37,867 bases of DNA from IMG/VR virus record IMGVR_UViG_3300034066_000053, positions 1-37,867 of that record. One strand, 5' to 3'. Positions 24,715 through 34,000 of this stretch are shown here, piece after piece. This stretch comes from a virus. Below the pieces are notes generated by a model. It did not search any database. It was not told where the DNA came from and saw only the letters and a program-made list of their open reading frames with translations. The position numbers were made by a program, and so were the translations under genes. How positions within the stretch are numbered: the first letter of the stretch is position 1; every line of letters starts with the position of its first letter.

Positions 24715-25127
24715 TTCGCGGCCCTCACAACGTCATCGCCTTTAGTCACAGTCACATGGTCGCCATCAACATCGACTCGCATCGGCATTTCTTTGCGGTC
24801 CAACTTGTCGAGTTTGGTAATGAGTTCCTTAATGACAGCAAACTCAGGCTTCTCTTCTTTCTCGGAGGCTCCGGCGATGCCATTCAACATAGAGATAAGC
24901 GCGGTCAACGAAGCGCCGAGCAAACCCATAACGGCTGCAATCTTCTCCGAATCCAGAACAAGGCTAGACGCAACACCGATCACCACAATGATCGTGATGT
25001 ATTTCAAACCGTCCTTGCCAATAGCTTTACCCGCTACGTCCTTTGCAGACGACTGGGCTTCCAGACGGTTGAGTTCCGCCTGAACCTTAGCTTTGAACAG
25101 TTCAATATCGGTGGTTTCGTGTTCCAT
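24711..25127 (-). CDS. Small membrane protein of the lysis cassette (138 aa)
   Basis: It has an N-terminal helix (IELFKAKVQAELNRLEAQ), two short hydrophobic segments (LKYITIIVVIGVASSLVL and AVMGLLGASLTALISML) and a charged C-terminal domain. I chose ATG 25127 because the GTGGAGAT stretch at about 25130-25139 serves as its ribosome-binding site; an in-frame GTG further upstream falls inside that site. It lies 2 bp after the oxygenase stop and overlaps the holin by 4 bp. A second holin, an antiholin or an accessory lysis protein is likely; spanin features (a lipobox or long periplasmic coil) are not seen. Confidence 0.65.
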   Translation of the reverse strand: MEHETTDIELFKAKVQAELNRLEAQSSAKDVAGKAIGKDGLKYITIIVVIGVASSLVLDSEKIAAVMGLLGASLTALISMLNGIAGASEKEEKPEFAVIKELITKLDKLDRKEMPMRVDVDGDHVTVTKGDDVVRAAK

Positions 25128-25129
25128 TC

Positions 25130-25705
25130 TTATCTCCACTTAGGTCCGTCAAACCACGAAGCGATTGAGTAGCGCTTACCGGCTGTTACAGGCAGCGCCG
25201 CATGACGTACAAATGAGGGGAAGAAGATAGCCGTGCCTTGCTGCCGCATATCTTCATGATTCGGTTGATGCTCGACATGCTCAAACACCAAGTCCCCGCC
25301 CTCGTACGTGGCAGGGTCAGAAAGCTGAATCACGCAAGAAAGTTTGCGGTGGTAGTACGGGTCGCCGTTCATATAGAAGATGTCATGATGAGCCTTGTAC
25401 TCACCACGGTTGGCGCTGTCGTACTCAGCAATTTGGTAGTAGTCGAGCTTACTTATGTGCAGGTCAAACCAATCTTGGTTCGCACGGATGGCTAACTTCC
25501 ACATCTCGTCAAAGAAGTAGTCGAGTTCAGCATCGCCCTTGTTCACGAAACGGATGTTGGAACGACGGAAGGAATCGTCCTTCTGAATCCCCTCAGCAGT
25601 GCCAATCTTGGCCTCGCTAGGCTCCCGACGCAGTGCCGTGTCGATAATGTGCTGGCAGTAATCCGCCGGGAAATACGACTTGAAGTAACACCATTCGCCT
25701 TTCAT
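25130..25705 (-). CDS. 2-oxoglutarate/Fe(II)-dependent oxygenase, prolyl-hydroxylase-like (191 aa)
   Basis: The double-stranded beta-helix signature is clear: H106-x-D108 (YKAHHDIFY), distal H168 (RHAALPVTAGKRY) and R178 ten residues later, which would bind the 2OG carboxylate. The EGGDLVFEH strand between them is characteristic of the prolyl-4-hydroxylase-like (P4Hc/PKHD) group. Such enzymes hydroxylate protein or nucleic-acid substrates using O2 and 2-oxoglutarate. The gene lies between the WNGS-repeat protein (TAATG overlap) and the lysis cassette, and one gene from the collagen-like fibre. Hydroxylation of collagen-like proline is therefore a plausible but untested role. Confidence 0.88.
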   Translation of the reverse strand: MKGEWCYFKSYFPADYCQHIIDTALRREPSEAKIGTAEGIQKDDSFRRSNIRFVNKGDAELDYFFDEMWKLAIRANQDWFDLHISKLDYYQIAEYDSANRGEYKAHHDIFYMNGDPYYHRKLSCVIQLSDPATYEGGDLVFEHVEHQPNHEDMRQQGTAIFFPSFVRHAALPVTAGKRYSIASWFDGPKWR

Positions 25706-26226
25706 TAGAAGAGTTCCGCAGACATATCTACGCTCACAGAGAGTATGTCCGTAAAGTTAGGGGTTCGAAGTCTGAGCGTGGAAGAAACAACATTACTCCC
25801 AACCGCGCCTGCTTGCTGCACTGTCCACTGCCTGCCAGTACTGAGTACAAGGTTTGAGTTCACCGTGCCAAATGAGAATGACCCAAAAGTCGGGGTATCC
25901 ATGAAGGCATAGTACTCGGAGTTAGAACCAGAAAGCAGCCAACTAAAGGACAAAAAGTTGGTTTGTGGAGTAAGCGAGTCCGAGTAATAGTAGTTAGCAG
26001 TGCCGCTACTAAGCAGTTCTACGCCGACTTCGGCATAGGAACTCGGATCGTTGTAGTTGGATATATGGTTTAAATTGATCGTAGTTAGGGTCACGCCGGG
26101 GCTGAACTGCACCCAAGAAGATCCATTCCAGACCTTCCCGGTTACAGGAACCCACGACGACCCATTCCATACTTGGATCTTCGCCGCCATCGTCCAAGCT
26201 GATCCGTTCCATACCTTAAGCGGCAT
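25705..26226 (-). CDS. WNGS-repeat fibre-associated protein (173 aa)
   Basis: The first 45 residues hold three tandem repeats of the type (K/Q)VWNGS(A/S)W (residues 4-11, 18-25 and 31-38), known from tail-fibre and tail-tip proteins. The remainder is a Ser/Thr/Asn-rich beta domain without a recognised family, ending with strands SVSVDMSAELF. The start has AAGAGGTC upstream and follows the collagen-like fibre by 9 bp. It may be an accessory tip or an adaptor on the fibre, inferred from the repeats and from position. Confidence 0.65.
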   Translation of the reverse strand: MPLKVWNGSAWTMAAKIQVWNGSSWVPVTGKVWNGSSWVQFSPGVTLTTINLNHISNYNDPSSYAEVGVELLSSGTANYYYSDSLTPQTNFLSFSWLLSGSNSEYYAFMDTPTFGSFSFGTVNSNLVLSTGRQWTVQQAGAVGSNVVSSTLRLRTPNFTDILSVSVDMSAELF

Positions 26227-26235
26227 GTTGACCTC

Positions 26236-27795
26236 TTAGATTTGGAACCAAACGTCGCCCGCGTTCGCGGCAGTTGGCGTACCGCTCGTGACGAAGACCT
26301 GACCGCCGCCCGTGTAACCAGAAGTTACGTTTCGCAGGTAGTTTGCGCCAGTTGGACCCGGAGGACCCGGAGGACCCACAGGACCAGTTGGGCCGGTAGG
26401 ACCAGTCGGCCCCGTCAAACCTTGAATACCTTGAGGACCAGTTGGACCTGTCGCGCCGGTAGTACCTGTTGGGCCTGTTGGACCAGTCGGACCGGTCGGG
26501 CCACGCGGAATCGTGAAGTTAAATATAGCCGCAGTAGACGTACCGGAGTTAGTTACCGATGCGCTAGATCCTGACGGACCAGTTGTAGTCGTGCCGACCG
26601 TAATCGTGCCTGACGGACCTGTAGCACCAGCCGGACCAGTTGGACCCGTAGGACCAGTCGGACCAGCAACACCTTGAGGACCAGTCGGACCAGTCGGACC
26701 CGGAGGCCCAGCAGTACCAGTCGGACCAGTAAGACCAGTCGGACCCGGAGGACCCGGAGGGCCAGCCACAGTTGAAGCAGGGCCAGTTGGACCTGTCGCA
26801 CCAGTCGGACCAGTCGGACCAGCCGGACCCGGAGGACCCGGCACAGTGGAGGCAGCGCCAGTTGGACCCGGAGGACCAGTCAAACCAGCCGGACCAGTCG
26901 GACCTGTTGGGCCAGTCGGGATGGTGAAATCAAATACCGCTGCCGAAGTGGTACCGGAATTCGTGATCGCAGCAGGGCTACCCGCCGTACCCGTTGTAAC
27001 CGTACCGAGTGTAAGAGTGGCAGCGGAACCCGTAGGACCTGTAGCACCCTGCGGACCAGTAGGACCCGGAGGACCCGGCACGGTTGAGGGTGAACCTGAA
27101 GGACCCGGAGGACCAGTCGGACCAGTCGGACCCGTAGGACCAGTCGGGCCTATCGAACCAGTTGGACCCGTGGGACCTGTCGGAATGGTGAAGTTAAAAA
27201 CGGCAGCGCTTGGCGTACCGGCATTTGTGACCGATGCTGAGCCACCAGCAGGACTAGTCGTGGTCGTGCCAACCGCTACAGTAGCAGCCGTACCTGTCGC
27301 ACCCGTAGGACCAATCGGACCGGTCGGACCAGTTGGACCAGTCAGACCAATCGGACCAGTTGGACCCGTTGGACCAGTCGGACCCACCAAAGTCGTGGCT
27401 ACAACAATATCGGTACCGTTGCAGACAAGGATCGTCTTAACACCATTAGCGACCGAAACACCGGTCTGGCCCGAGACTTTCACCGTGACGGCAAACCCGC
27501 CCGTGGTGTTGTTGTAAATAAAATACAGTTTTCGGTTGTTGGGGACTTCAACAACTCTAGCCGCCGTCAATGCGCCGGTTAGTTCGATATACATGTTACG
27601 GGCTACGCCGGTAGCGCCGTTCGGGATCGTCAGAATCGTGGGCGATCCACTGTCCGTAACAGCCTGAGTCACATATCCGGCAATCGACTGCTCAAGCAGG
27701 GTGCCAAGATTGGTGTTGGTCGTAACGCCCCAAGTACCGGACTGCTCGCCAGTACCGATAAGTTCGATGCCAAGATTATTGCTAAAAGTAGTCAT
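26236..27795 (-). CDS. Collagen-like tail fibre (519 aa)
   Basis: Residues 1-137 are a beta-rich virion-binding head ([26 protein letters not shown]). Residues 138-484 are four collagen-like tracts of G-P-T, G-P-I, G-P-P and G-P-A triplets, separated by three copies of a beta module of about 38 residues (xxGTxTTxxxG...VTNxGT...FxFTIP). Residues 485-519 ([18 protein letters not shown]...) are a conserved C-terminal cap. Collagen-like trimeric shafts are common in phage fibres. Thr at the Y position is dominant, as in bacterial collagens that fold without hydroxyproline. The 2OG oxygenase is encoded two genes downstream. Confidence 0.88.
   Translation of the reverse strand: MTTFSNNLGIELIGTGEQSGTWGVTTNTNLGTLLEQSIAGYVTQAVTDSGSPTILTIPNGATGVARNMYIELTGALTAARVVEVPNNRKLYFIYNNTTGGFAVTVKVSGQTGVSVANGVKTILVCNGTDIVVATTLVGPTGPTGPTGPIGLTGPTGPTGPIGPTGATGTAATVAVGTTTTSPAGGSASVTNAGTPSAAVFNFTIPTGPTGPTGSIGPTGPTGPTGPTGPPGPSGSPSTVPGPPGPTGPQGATGPTGSAATLTLGTVTTGTAGSPAAITNSGTTSAAVFDFTIPTGPTGPTGPAGLTGPPGPTGAASTVPGPPGPAGPTGPTGATGPTGPASTVAGPPGPPGPTGLTGPTGTAGPPGPTGPTGPQGVAGPTGPTGPTGPAGATGPSGTITVGTTTTGPSGSSASVTNSGTSTAAIFNFTIPRGPTGPTGPTGPTGTTGATGPTGPQGIQGLTGPTGPTGPTGPVGPPGPPGPTGANYLRNVTSGYTGGGQVFVTSGTPTAANAGDVWFQI
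26344..27384 (-). repeat. Collagen-coding repeat tracts (fibre 1)
   Basis: On the + strand this reads as hundreds of GGACC(A/C)GT(C/T) type 9-bp units, interrupted three times by a non-collagen module of about 110 bp. The array is in frame throughout and is not CRISPR-like. Confidence 0.92.
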
Positions 27796-27816
27796 TATTC
27801 ACCCCTACAAACGGCT

Positions 27817-28905
27817 TCAGCCGTCAGGATCTAGATCAACCCACGTTGTTGTTTGCGAGTCGTCCACGGGACTCCAGCTAGACCCCTGCGTATCATCAAC
27901 AGCAGTCCAACTTGTAGTCTGGGCGTCGTTCACCGGGTTCCAAGACCCGGTTTGAGAATCATCCACAGCTTGCCATACCGAGCCTTGGCTGTCATCTACC
28001 GGATTCCAAAGGAAATTTCCAGCTACAACGTCCACTGCCACGGCGCTATCGGCAAAGGCCGACACGAAGACCATCCTCGTGAACGCAAAGTCCTGCGCCA
28101 TGGCCTGAACAGCAATTACGGAATTAAAGATACCTTGGGCAGAAATCAGGTCAGATACCGTCCCGACCTCGCTAATTTGGGCATTAAAGCCCTGCAAGGC
28201 AGACATGGTTTCGGAACCGGTGACGGATTCTGCGATGTTGGCAGGGTAGGTCGTCGTGGCCGAAGTCGTTTCTGACCCCGTAGCCGTATCCGACACCGCC
28301 GAGATAAAGGTCTGATTCGCTACCGCGCTATCCAGTACCGTGACCGATGCCGCCACGTTAGTGACGAAGACCTGCGTGGCGCTGATTACATCGTACGAGG
28401 TGACTGCCTCGGTGACGCTCGCCACGAAGTCCGCAACAGAGATGACCGTATCGGTGGCCGTAGCCGACTCTGCGATGAGCGGGGTATGACCTTGGGTAGC
28501 GGAGGTAGTATCCGTCAGAACCACGCTATCTGAAAATGCAGAGTTATAAATGCTGTCAGCCGCGAAGGTGTTCTCAGCAACAACCGCCGTATCGTCGAAG
28601 GCGACGTTGACTACTAAATTTGCAGAGTAATCGTCAGATCCGGTTGCGAACTCGTCAATGTGAGAGTCAAAGTCATACGCAGCGGATACGGTATCTTGGA
28701 TGGTCAGGGTTTCAGCGATGGCTGATGGAATTACAAGAGATGCAACAATGTCGTCCTGTCCCGTCGCAGACTCGTCAACGGCGGTATTAAAAACACCCGA
28801 ACCGACAACGGCATCCGATCCCGACGCAGAGTCAGATACAGCAGAATTAAGGTACTGCTGAAATCCGCTAAATGTCCACGCCGAGATCGGGCCGTTACTG
28901 AACAT
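27817..28905 (-). CDS. Repeat-rich surface protein with W-x-x-V-D-D-S-Q tail repeats (362 aa)
   Basis: Residues about 20-285 consist of roughly twelve degenerate repeats of 20-22 residues with the pattern xxIxESxTxxDxxSAxxxF, acidic and Thr/Ser-rich, suggesting a beta-solenoid or stacked strands. The C-terminus (300-362) has five exact-length 11-residue repeats beginning W-x-(P/A)-V-(D/N)-D and a sixth partial unit. No catalytic motif, signal peptide or Cys is present. It starts with a TAATG overlap to the small gene before it. It is probably a fibre or surface component; I do not recognise a named family. Confidence 0.65.
   Translation of the reverse strand: MFSNGPISAWTFSGFQQYLNSAVSDSASGSDAVVGSGVFNTAVDESATGQDDIVASLVIPSAIAETLTIQDTVSAAYDFDSHIDEFATGSDDYSANLVVNVAFDDTAVVAENTFAADSIYNSAFSDSVVLTDTTSATQGHTPLIAESATATDTVISVADFVASVTEAVTSYDVISATQVFVTNVAASVTVLDSAVANQTFISAVSDTATGSETTSATTTYPANIAESVTGSETMSALQGFNAQISEVGTVSDLISAQGIFNSVIAVQAMAQDFAFTRMVFVSAFADSAVAVDVVAGNFLWNPVDDSQGSVWQAVDDSQTGSWNPVNDAQTTSWTAVDDTQGSSWSPVDDSQTTTWVDLDPDG
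27820..28008 (-). repeat. Five 33-bp tandem coding repeats (11 aa)
   Basis: The repeats encode W(N/Q/T/S)(P/A)V(D/N)D(S/A/T)Q followed by three small residues, ending in a partial unit WVDLDPDG. The DNA units are alike but not identical. Confidence 0.9.
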
Positions 28906-29072
28906 TACTTAGCTGCGGGAGGGGCGCTCGGCTGTTGCGGTAACTGAGCCTGAGCCTGCTGTTGGAGTTTGCCAAAAAGACCCGCGACCTGTTCAAACGG
29001 CATCTTGGCAAGAGCCATGAAGATCACGTTGGCTTCGTCTACAGAAAGATCATCAAACTTAATCTTGTTCAT
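28905..29072 (-). CDS. Small conserved phage protein (55 aa)
   Basis: The core FDDLSVDEANVIFMALAKMP followed by FEQVAGLFGKLQ and a Gln/Ala/Pro-rich tail is a pattern I have seen repeatedly as a tiny ORF in the fibre region of marine and freshwater phages. I selected ATG 29072, which has AAGGAAG upstream; a TTG at 29132 would extend it by 20 residues and lacks support. It is two predicted helices with a flexible tail. The function is unknown, possibly chaperone-like or regulatory for fibre assembly. Confidence 0.65.
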   Translation of the reverse strand: MNKIKFDDLSVDEANVIFMALAKMPFEQVAGLFGKLQQQAQAQLPQQPSAPPAAK

Positions 29073-29128
29073 ACCACTTCCTTTGCGCCGGTTTGCGACG
29101 TATTTGTCTAATTCAGGATTAGCCACAA

Positions 29129-29503
29129 TCAACCCTGTTGCTGAGAACGGGCAATCGCAGCGGCTATAAGAGTATCACGCTCGGCTTCAGGTAGTTGAGT
29201 CACCAAAGCCTCATAGACCCGGAACGACTTACCACGCTCGGCCTTTTCAGTCTTGATCAGATAGCGCAGCCGGTCCCGGTACTGATACTGGGAAACGATG
29301 TCATCGAACTCATCCGGCACCAGATCAAGTGTAGCCGTCTTGTACTGTGCCAAGTGGCTCGGCCATTCGTCCTCGGGGAGCGCCGCCAACATCGCCGTGT
29401 AGTTAGCAATGTTGATGTCGTAGGACATGATTTCCTTCTCTCGCATGACGACGTTGTCAGCAAGGATGTTGTATTTGTCTGCGTTAGATACTGAGTAGAA
29501 CAT
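29129..29503 (-). CDS. Small hypothetical phage protein (124 aa)
   Basis: It is a mainly helical acidic protein with a conserved-looking centre (SYDINIANYTAMLAALPEDEWP) and a YRDRLRYLIKTEKAERGK segment. It lacks Cys and membrane segments. The start ATG has AAAGGTG upstream at good spacing. It sits between the probable beta-propeller and the 55-residue protein. I recognise the ANYTAMLAALP pattern from other phage fibre-region ORFs but cannot assign a function; a fibre-assembly or virion-accessory role is possible. Confidence 0.65.
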   Translation of the reverse strand: MFYSVSNADKYNILADNVVMREKEIMSYDINIANYTAMLAALPEDEWPSHLAQYKTATLDLVPDEFDDIVSQYQYRDRLRYLIKTEKAERGKSFRVYEALVTQLPEAERDTLIAAAIARSQQQG

Positions 29504-29512
29504 GTTGCACCT

Positions 29513-30700
29513 TTAAAAAAACGAAATTCTATTTCCCGGTATACCCGGTAATGTAGCTGGGTCTGAGAATTTTGAACCAAATCCTGAAGCGGTGGTCCAG
29601 TTATAGATTAGAACACCCGGTGACGTATCAGAAACTATACCAACTGCATTGCCAGCCTGTGAGAAGTCAACCGCGTCAGCGTTACCCGTCGCCAAGGTAG
29701 CAGGATTAGAATACTTAGTGCCGAATCCTGTTGACATGCTCCAAACATAAGCATGTATATACGGCGTAGAACCATTAGCAATAACAATCGCATCCCCAGA
29801 TGGACTAAAATCTACCCACCTACTAATGCCCGTTGCAATAGCCGTCGAAGGATTTGAAAATGCTGTTCCAAAGCCACCACTCCACGGCCACACAAGTATT
29901 CTTGGGGCGGCTGACAGACATCTAGCTAAAACAGTACTACCACTAGAAGTGAAAAATTTAACTCCGTATGTACTGCTAGTTGGATTTGAAGCGGCGTCAG
30001 AAAATTTAGACCCATATCCACTAGCAGATGTCCATGCGTATACAGTTATATTTGGCGCTGTCGTTAGATTTCCTACAGCAAGGGCAGCAGAATCTGCTTT
30101 AAAACTTAATCCGTAAGAGCTTCCTGCTGGCAGCACCGCAGGATTCGAGTATGTAGTCCCAAACCCCGTTGAATTGTTCCAAGGATACGCTCTCGTATAA
30201 GGAGAATTGGTCGGGAAACTAGCGGCTATTGAAGCGTTGTCAGGACTAAACTCTAGCCCATACGGTGCGCTTTCAGGTTGAGTAGCAGGAAGCGCGTACT
30301 TAGTCCCAAATCCGCTAGATGACCACACATAAGTGGCAGTCCTACCTAAAGTGGTACCGCTATTATTAGTTCCTATAGAGATAACGGTAGAAGTTGAATT
30401 TGTTGTTATTCCGTAGCCAAAAGTTGAAGTCCAGTTGGCTGGTATCGCGTATTTAGTACCGAATCCACTACCTGACCAAGGGTATGCGGATAGTCCTAAA
30501 CTAGTGCCTTGAGACGCCCCCGTCGCTATATATTTTGCCTGCCAAGTCTTTCCACGAAGGTCATTCATGGAAATCGTACCCGATGGAATACCTGCCAACG
30601 CTCTTACATCAGCATTGTTAAGGGATATCTGCGCGGTGCTGGAAAAACCCAACTCCACGTTGACATCGGACATCGAAATTGTGCCGGTAGGTGTAGTCAC
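29513..30700 (-). CDS. Seven-repeat probable beta-propeller tail protein (395 aa)
   Basis: The N-terminal 55 residues carry the paired SDVNVELGFSST and ISLNNADVRALAG segments with SGTISMNDLRGKT, an attachment module common in phage tail proteins. The rest is seven repeats of about 45-50 residues, each with a (Y/V)xW...GFGTKYSNP-type motif (AYPW, TYVW, AYPW, VYAW, VWPW, AYVW and IYNW copies). Seven blades with a closing strand would make a beta-propeller, likely a receptor- or glycan-binding head. The start is GTG with GAGGTGG upstream. Confidence 0.75.
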   Translation of the reverse strand: MTTPTGTISMSDVNVELGFSSTAQISLNNADVRALAGIPSGTISMNDLRGKTWQAKYIATGASQGTSLGLSAYPWSGSGFGTKYAIPANWTSTFGYGITTNSTSTVISIGTNNSGTTLGRTATYVWSSSGFGTKYALPATQPESAPYGLEFSPDNASIAASFPTNSPYTRAYPWNNSTGFGTTYSNPAVLPAGSSYGLSFKADSAALAVGNLTTAPNITVYAWTSASGYGSKFSDAASNPTSSTYGVKFFTSSGSTVLARCLSAAPRILVWPWSGGFGTAFSNPSTAIATGISRWVDFSPSGDAIVIANGSTPYIHAYVWSMSTGFGTKYSNPATLATGNADAVDFSQAGNAVGIVSDTSPGVLIYNWTTASGFGSKFSDPATLPGIPGNRISFF

Positions 30701-30714
30701 CTAACCACCTCGAC

Positions 30715-31077
30715 TTATGCGGCGGGGGTCGGTCCCGGAGGTGCAGGCGGACTCCACGGGAATTGGCTGGTCGGGACAACCGGGTCCTTCTCAAGAGCAA
30801 TCTGCTTCATGATCTGCTCGTTGACGTGATCCCAGTACGAACCAACCACAACCGCCTGAATCCAACCAAGCACTTGCGCCTCAGTCAGTTGATCGTACGG
30901 GGTGAAGTCCGGCTGCGACGGATCAGGACTAAATGGGGTAGCACCTGAGAAAGTACCCTTATTACCGTCTTCGTCCGTACCCGTGCAAGTCCAACGCGAC
31001 TGCACCACGTAGTCTTGGTGATCGCCCACCGTCGTCAGGGCAAGTTCAGTGATTGCCCAAGTGTATGTAAGAGCCAT
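30715..31077 (-). CDS. Small conserved phage protein of the fibre region (120 aa)
   Basis: The sequence begins with a beta domain (TYTWAITELALTT... DYVVQSRWTCTGTDEDGNKGTFSG) and continues with a helix (LTEAQVLGWIQAVVVGSYWDHVNEQIMKQIALEKDP), ending in a Pro-rich tail. This layout is a recurring small protein in T7-like and marine phages that sits beside the fibre genes. The function is unknown. Its start overlaps the fibre's stop (TAATG), so both proteins are probably made together, which suggests a fibre partner or chaperone. Confidence 0.75.
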   Translation of the reverse strand: MALTYTWAITELALTTVGDHQDYVVQSRWTCTGTDEDGNKGTFSGATPFSPDPSQPDFTPYDQLTEAQVLGWIQAVVVGSYWDHVNEQIMKQIALEKDPVVPTSQFPWSPPAPPGPTPAA

Positions 31078-34000
31078 TAATGTAACCTCGATTTCAGAGT
31101 TTCAACTTCGCCTTTGAGTTCCTTGATTGCTTCGATGAGCAGAGGAACCAACCGCTCGTAGTCAATTGTCAAATAGTTTGCACTAATCGGGGCGTCAGTG
31201 ACAATCTCCGGAAGGACACGTTGGACCGCCTGTGCCGATACACCGACCTCGCGCTTGGCCTTGTAGCCGAGCTTTTGGGCAACTTCGTTGGCTTCGTAGT
31301 AGAAACCTTCTAGCTGATCCACCTTCTCCAAGGCATTCTCAATCTTGCCAAGATGCTTCTTCAGCCGCTCGTCTGAGTAGTATGCAACAATGTTACCGGC
31401 AGCGCGGATTGAGTCGCCCGTTGAGTTAAAGTCAGCGTAGTAGCCGGTGTTGTTAGCGTCATAAAAAACAGGAGCGCGCATGTCGCCCAAAGCAACAACT
31501 ACACCGTTACTACCATCAAGGTAGATTACGTTAGCGCCGTTGTAGGTACCGCTGTTTATCCAAACACGGGACGTAGTGGTACCGCCGTTACTTCCTGCGG
31601 CGATGTAACCAGAACTTGCAAGGATGTTTGAACTACCAAACCAACAGCCAGATGAGAACGCGGAACCTTGGTTGATACGAAGATAACTATCTGATGTCTC
31701 AAGCGCATTTTTACCGTTACCGGCTAATGCGTTAATGTTACTAGTGCTAGCAGGATCTAAATAAAAGCCGGTGTTGTTGCTGTCGTAGAAGATGGGGGCA
31801 CGGAGACTGCTTACATGCTCACCAAGTGAATCGTTAATAGTAAATTGGACTACTGAACCAGTATTTCTAAAGAAGTGGCTAGTGTTGTTGTAGTAGTTGC
31901 CGGGGTCACTAGCGTTACCGACCCAAATTCTAATTGACCCACTCGCATCATGAATTTGATTGTATACAGAACTGTTTAAAGTAAGCGCCGTATTACCGGT
32001 AGACAAATTTTGAATGATCGACGCACGTACTGTATTTAGGATTGAAGTACTAGCCGGGTCTACGTAATAACCGGTGTTGTCGCTGTCGTAGAAGATGTTA
32101 GATCGGACGCTGTTGTATCCATACAAAATACCATCAACTTCCATTGTTGACGGGGTACGCAACCCACGGAGGTCGCCGCTGACGTATGTAAATGACTCAG
32201 TTGTGGTCTGAGTAGACGACCAGTTGCCGGTCATATTCATGATGTTGTCGTAGAAGCCACCGTTGTGAATCTTGCGAAGCACAATGGTGCCGTATTCCCA
32301 CGAGGAGCCAGAGGTTCCAAATACGACGCAGAACCTTCCGTCTTTGACACCAAGACGAACTTGCTTGTCCGTGAAGCCTACAACGTTACACCCAACGTTG
32401 TACCAAGATGTTGACCAGTTATGACCTCCGACAATGACGGTCGCAACTCGCGGCGAGTTATATTCATAGATATCAAACACCATGTGAACCATGCCGTAGT
32501 TAGCGGTGGTTCCGGGCAAGTAGAAGATGACCATGCCGGTCGATCCGCCACCTGCACTCCAGTTAACGTTTGGGCGTCCAAGGTTATTACCCTGCTCAAG
32601 GTGGGAAGCAAGGGTCATCTGACCGGCGTTACTAATACCTGCAACGTTACCTGTGCTTATGTTGCGGAAAATCCAGCCACGGGCCGTATCATTATTCATC
32701 GTAAAGTACGTAGCCCAATCGCCAGATACAGACCCGTACGTACCAAACGTACCTGTACCTTGGAACATCAAACCGTAGGTGGGTTCACCGGAAGTGTATC
32801 CACCGTATAAGGAAATTCCGAACCCGTTGTTACTCGCCCCTGACGGGTTTACTCCAATACGAGTTGCATTAACAGCATTTAAGTTCGTAAAGCTGGCTGG
32901 ATCTACGTAATAGTTGGTGTCGTTACTGTCGTAGAAGATGGGTGCGCGAAAAGATCCGTTCGCATAGCCGATAGCGCCAGTAATTGTGTCGCCGCTAGAT
33001 TGGTCCACCCTAAATTTTTCGTAGGCGGTGCGAAGGCCACTAGACCGAGATGGAACAGAGAATGACCTTATACCGCCAGTACTGCTTTCCGCAGTAAATG
33101 AAAATATGTTGTTCGGGTTGTCATGCCACAAACCCCAACCAGTAAACGGCTCATAGTCGCAAAATATGCCCGTCCAACCTTCCCCTGTGGCCTGCTGAAT
33201 AGCAATTGCACCACCAGACGACGAAGTGCCGCTAGCATTAACAAGCAATCCAGCTAAGTTATAAGTAGCCGCATTTACTGAGCCATAAAAATTAGCCGAA
33301 GTTGAAGCGTTCGGGTCTACGTAATAAGCAGTATTCCCCGAGTCATAGAAAATCGGCGCACGGAAGTCAGATGTAGCGTAGCCCGTGCCGGTAAGGTGTA
33401 ATGTATAAGAAGGAGAGCCGGATAGACCTATACCAACAAAACCGGTGGGCTGAAGCAGTAACGCGCCGCCGCCCGGTGTAAGACCACCAAGGGTATCAAC
33501 ACTAACGTAGAAATTAGTGTTACCGGTTGATGCCGCAGGGTAGATACCAAATACAGTACCGGAGCTTGCTCCAACAAAATCTTGAGTTTGGAATGCGCCT
33601 GTGTACGAACCCGTAACACCACGTACAGTCAGCTTGCCGCCAAAACTTGACGAGGTATTGTTGACCAGCAACTGCGTCGTATAGAGAGCAGTGCCATCAA
33701 AAGTCAGGTTGGCCGAACCCGCAGCGCTACCGCTTGAGTTATAAATAACCTGCGTATTTGATCCAGCAATAGGACCCGGCGCACCCGTAGGACCGGTTGG
33801 ACCTGTTGGACCCGTAGGACCTATTGGACCTGTTGGGCCGGTTGGACCCGGAGGGCCGGGAACAGTTGAAGGAGTACCCGCAGGACCGGTTGGACCGGTT
33901 GGACCTGTTGGGCCGATTGGACCTGTTGGACCCGGCGAACCTGTTGGGCCTGTTGGGCCGGTTGGACCCGGAGGGCCGTCAGGACCGATAGGACCCGTTG

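Noticed and set aside
26344-27384. Possible CRISPR or VNTR-type non-coding array
   Set aside because: The units are 9 bp, in frame, and encode collagen triplets inside a well-supported fibre gene; there are no conserved repeats with unique spacers.
26846-27517. Antisense open frame encoding a GPV-rich collagen-like protein
   Set aside because: Reverse-complementing GGN-CCN-ACN repeats gives GGN-CCN-GTN in another frame, so (GPT)n on one strand automatically yields an open (GPV)n frame on the other. It has no ribosome-binding site and opposes the operon.
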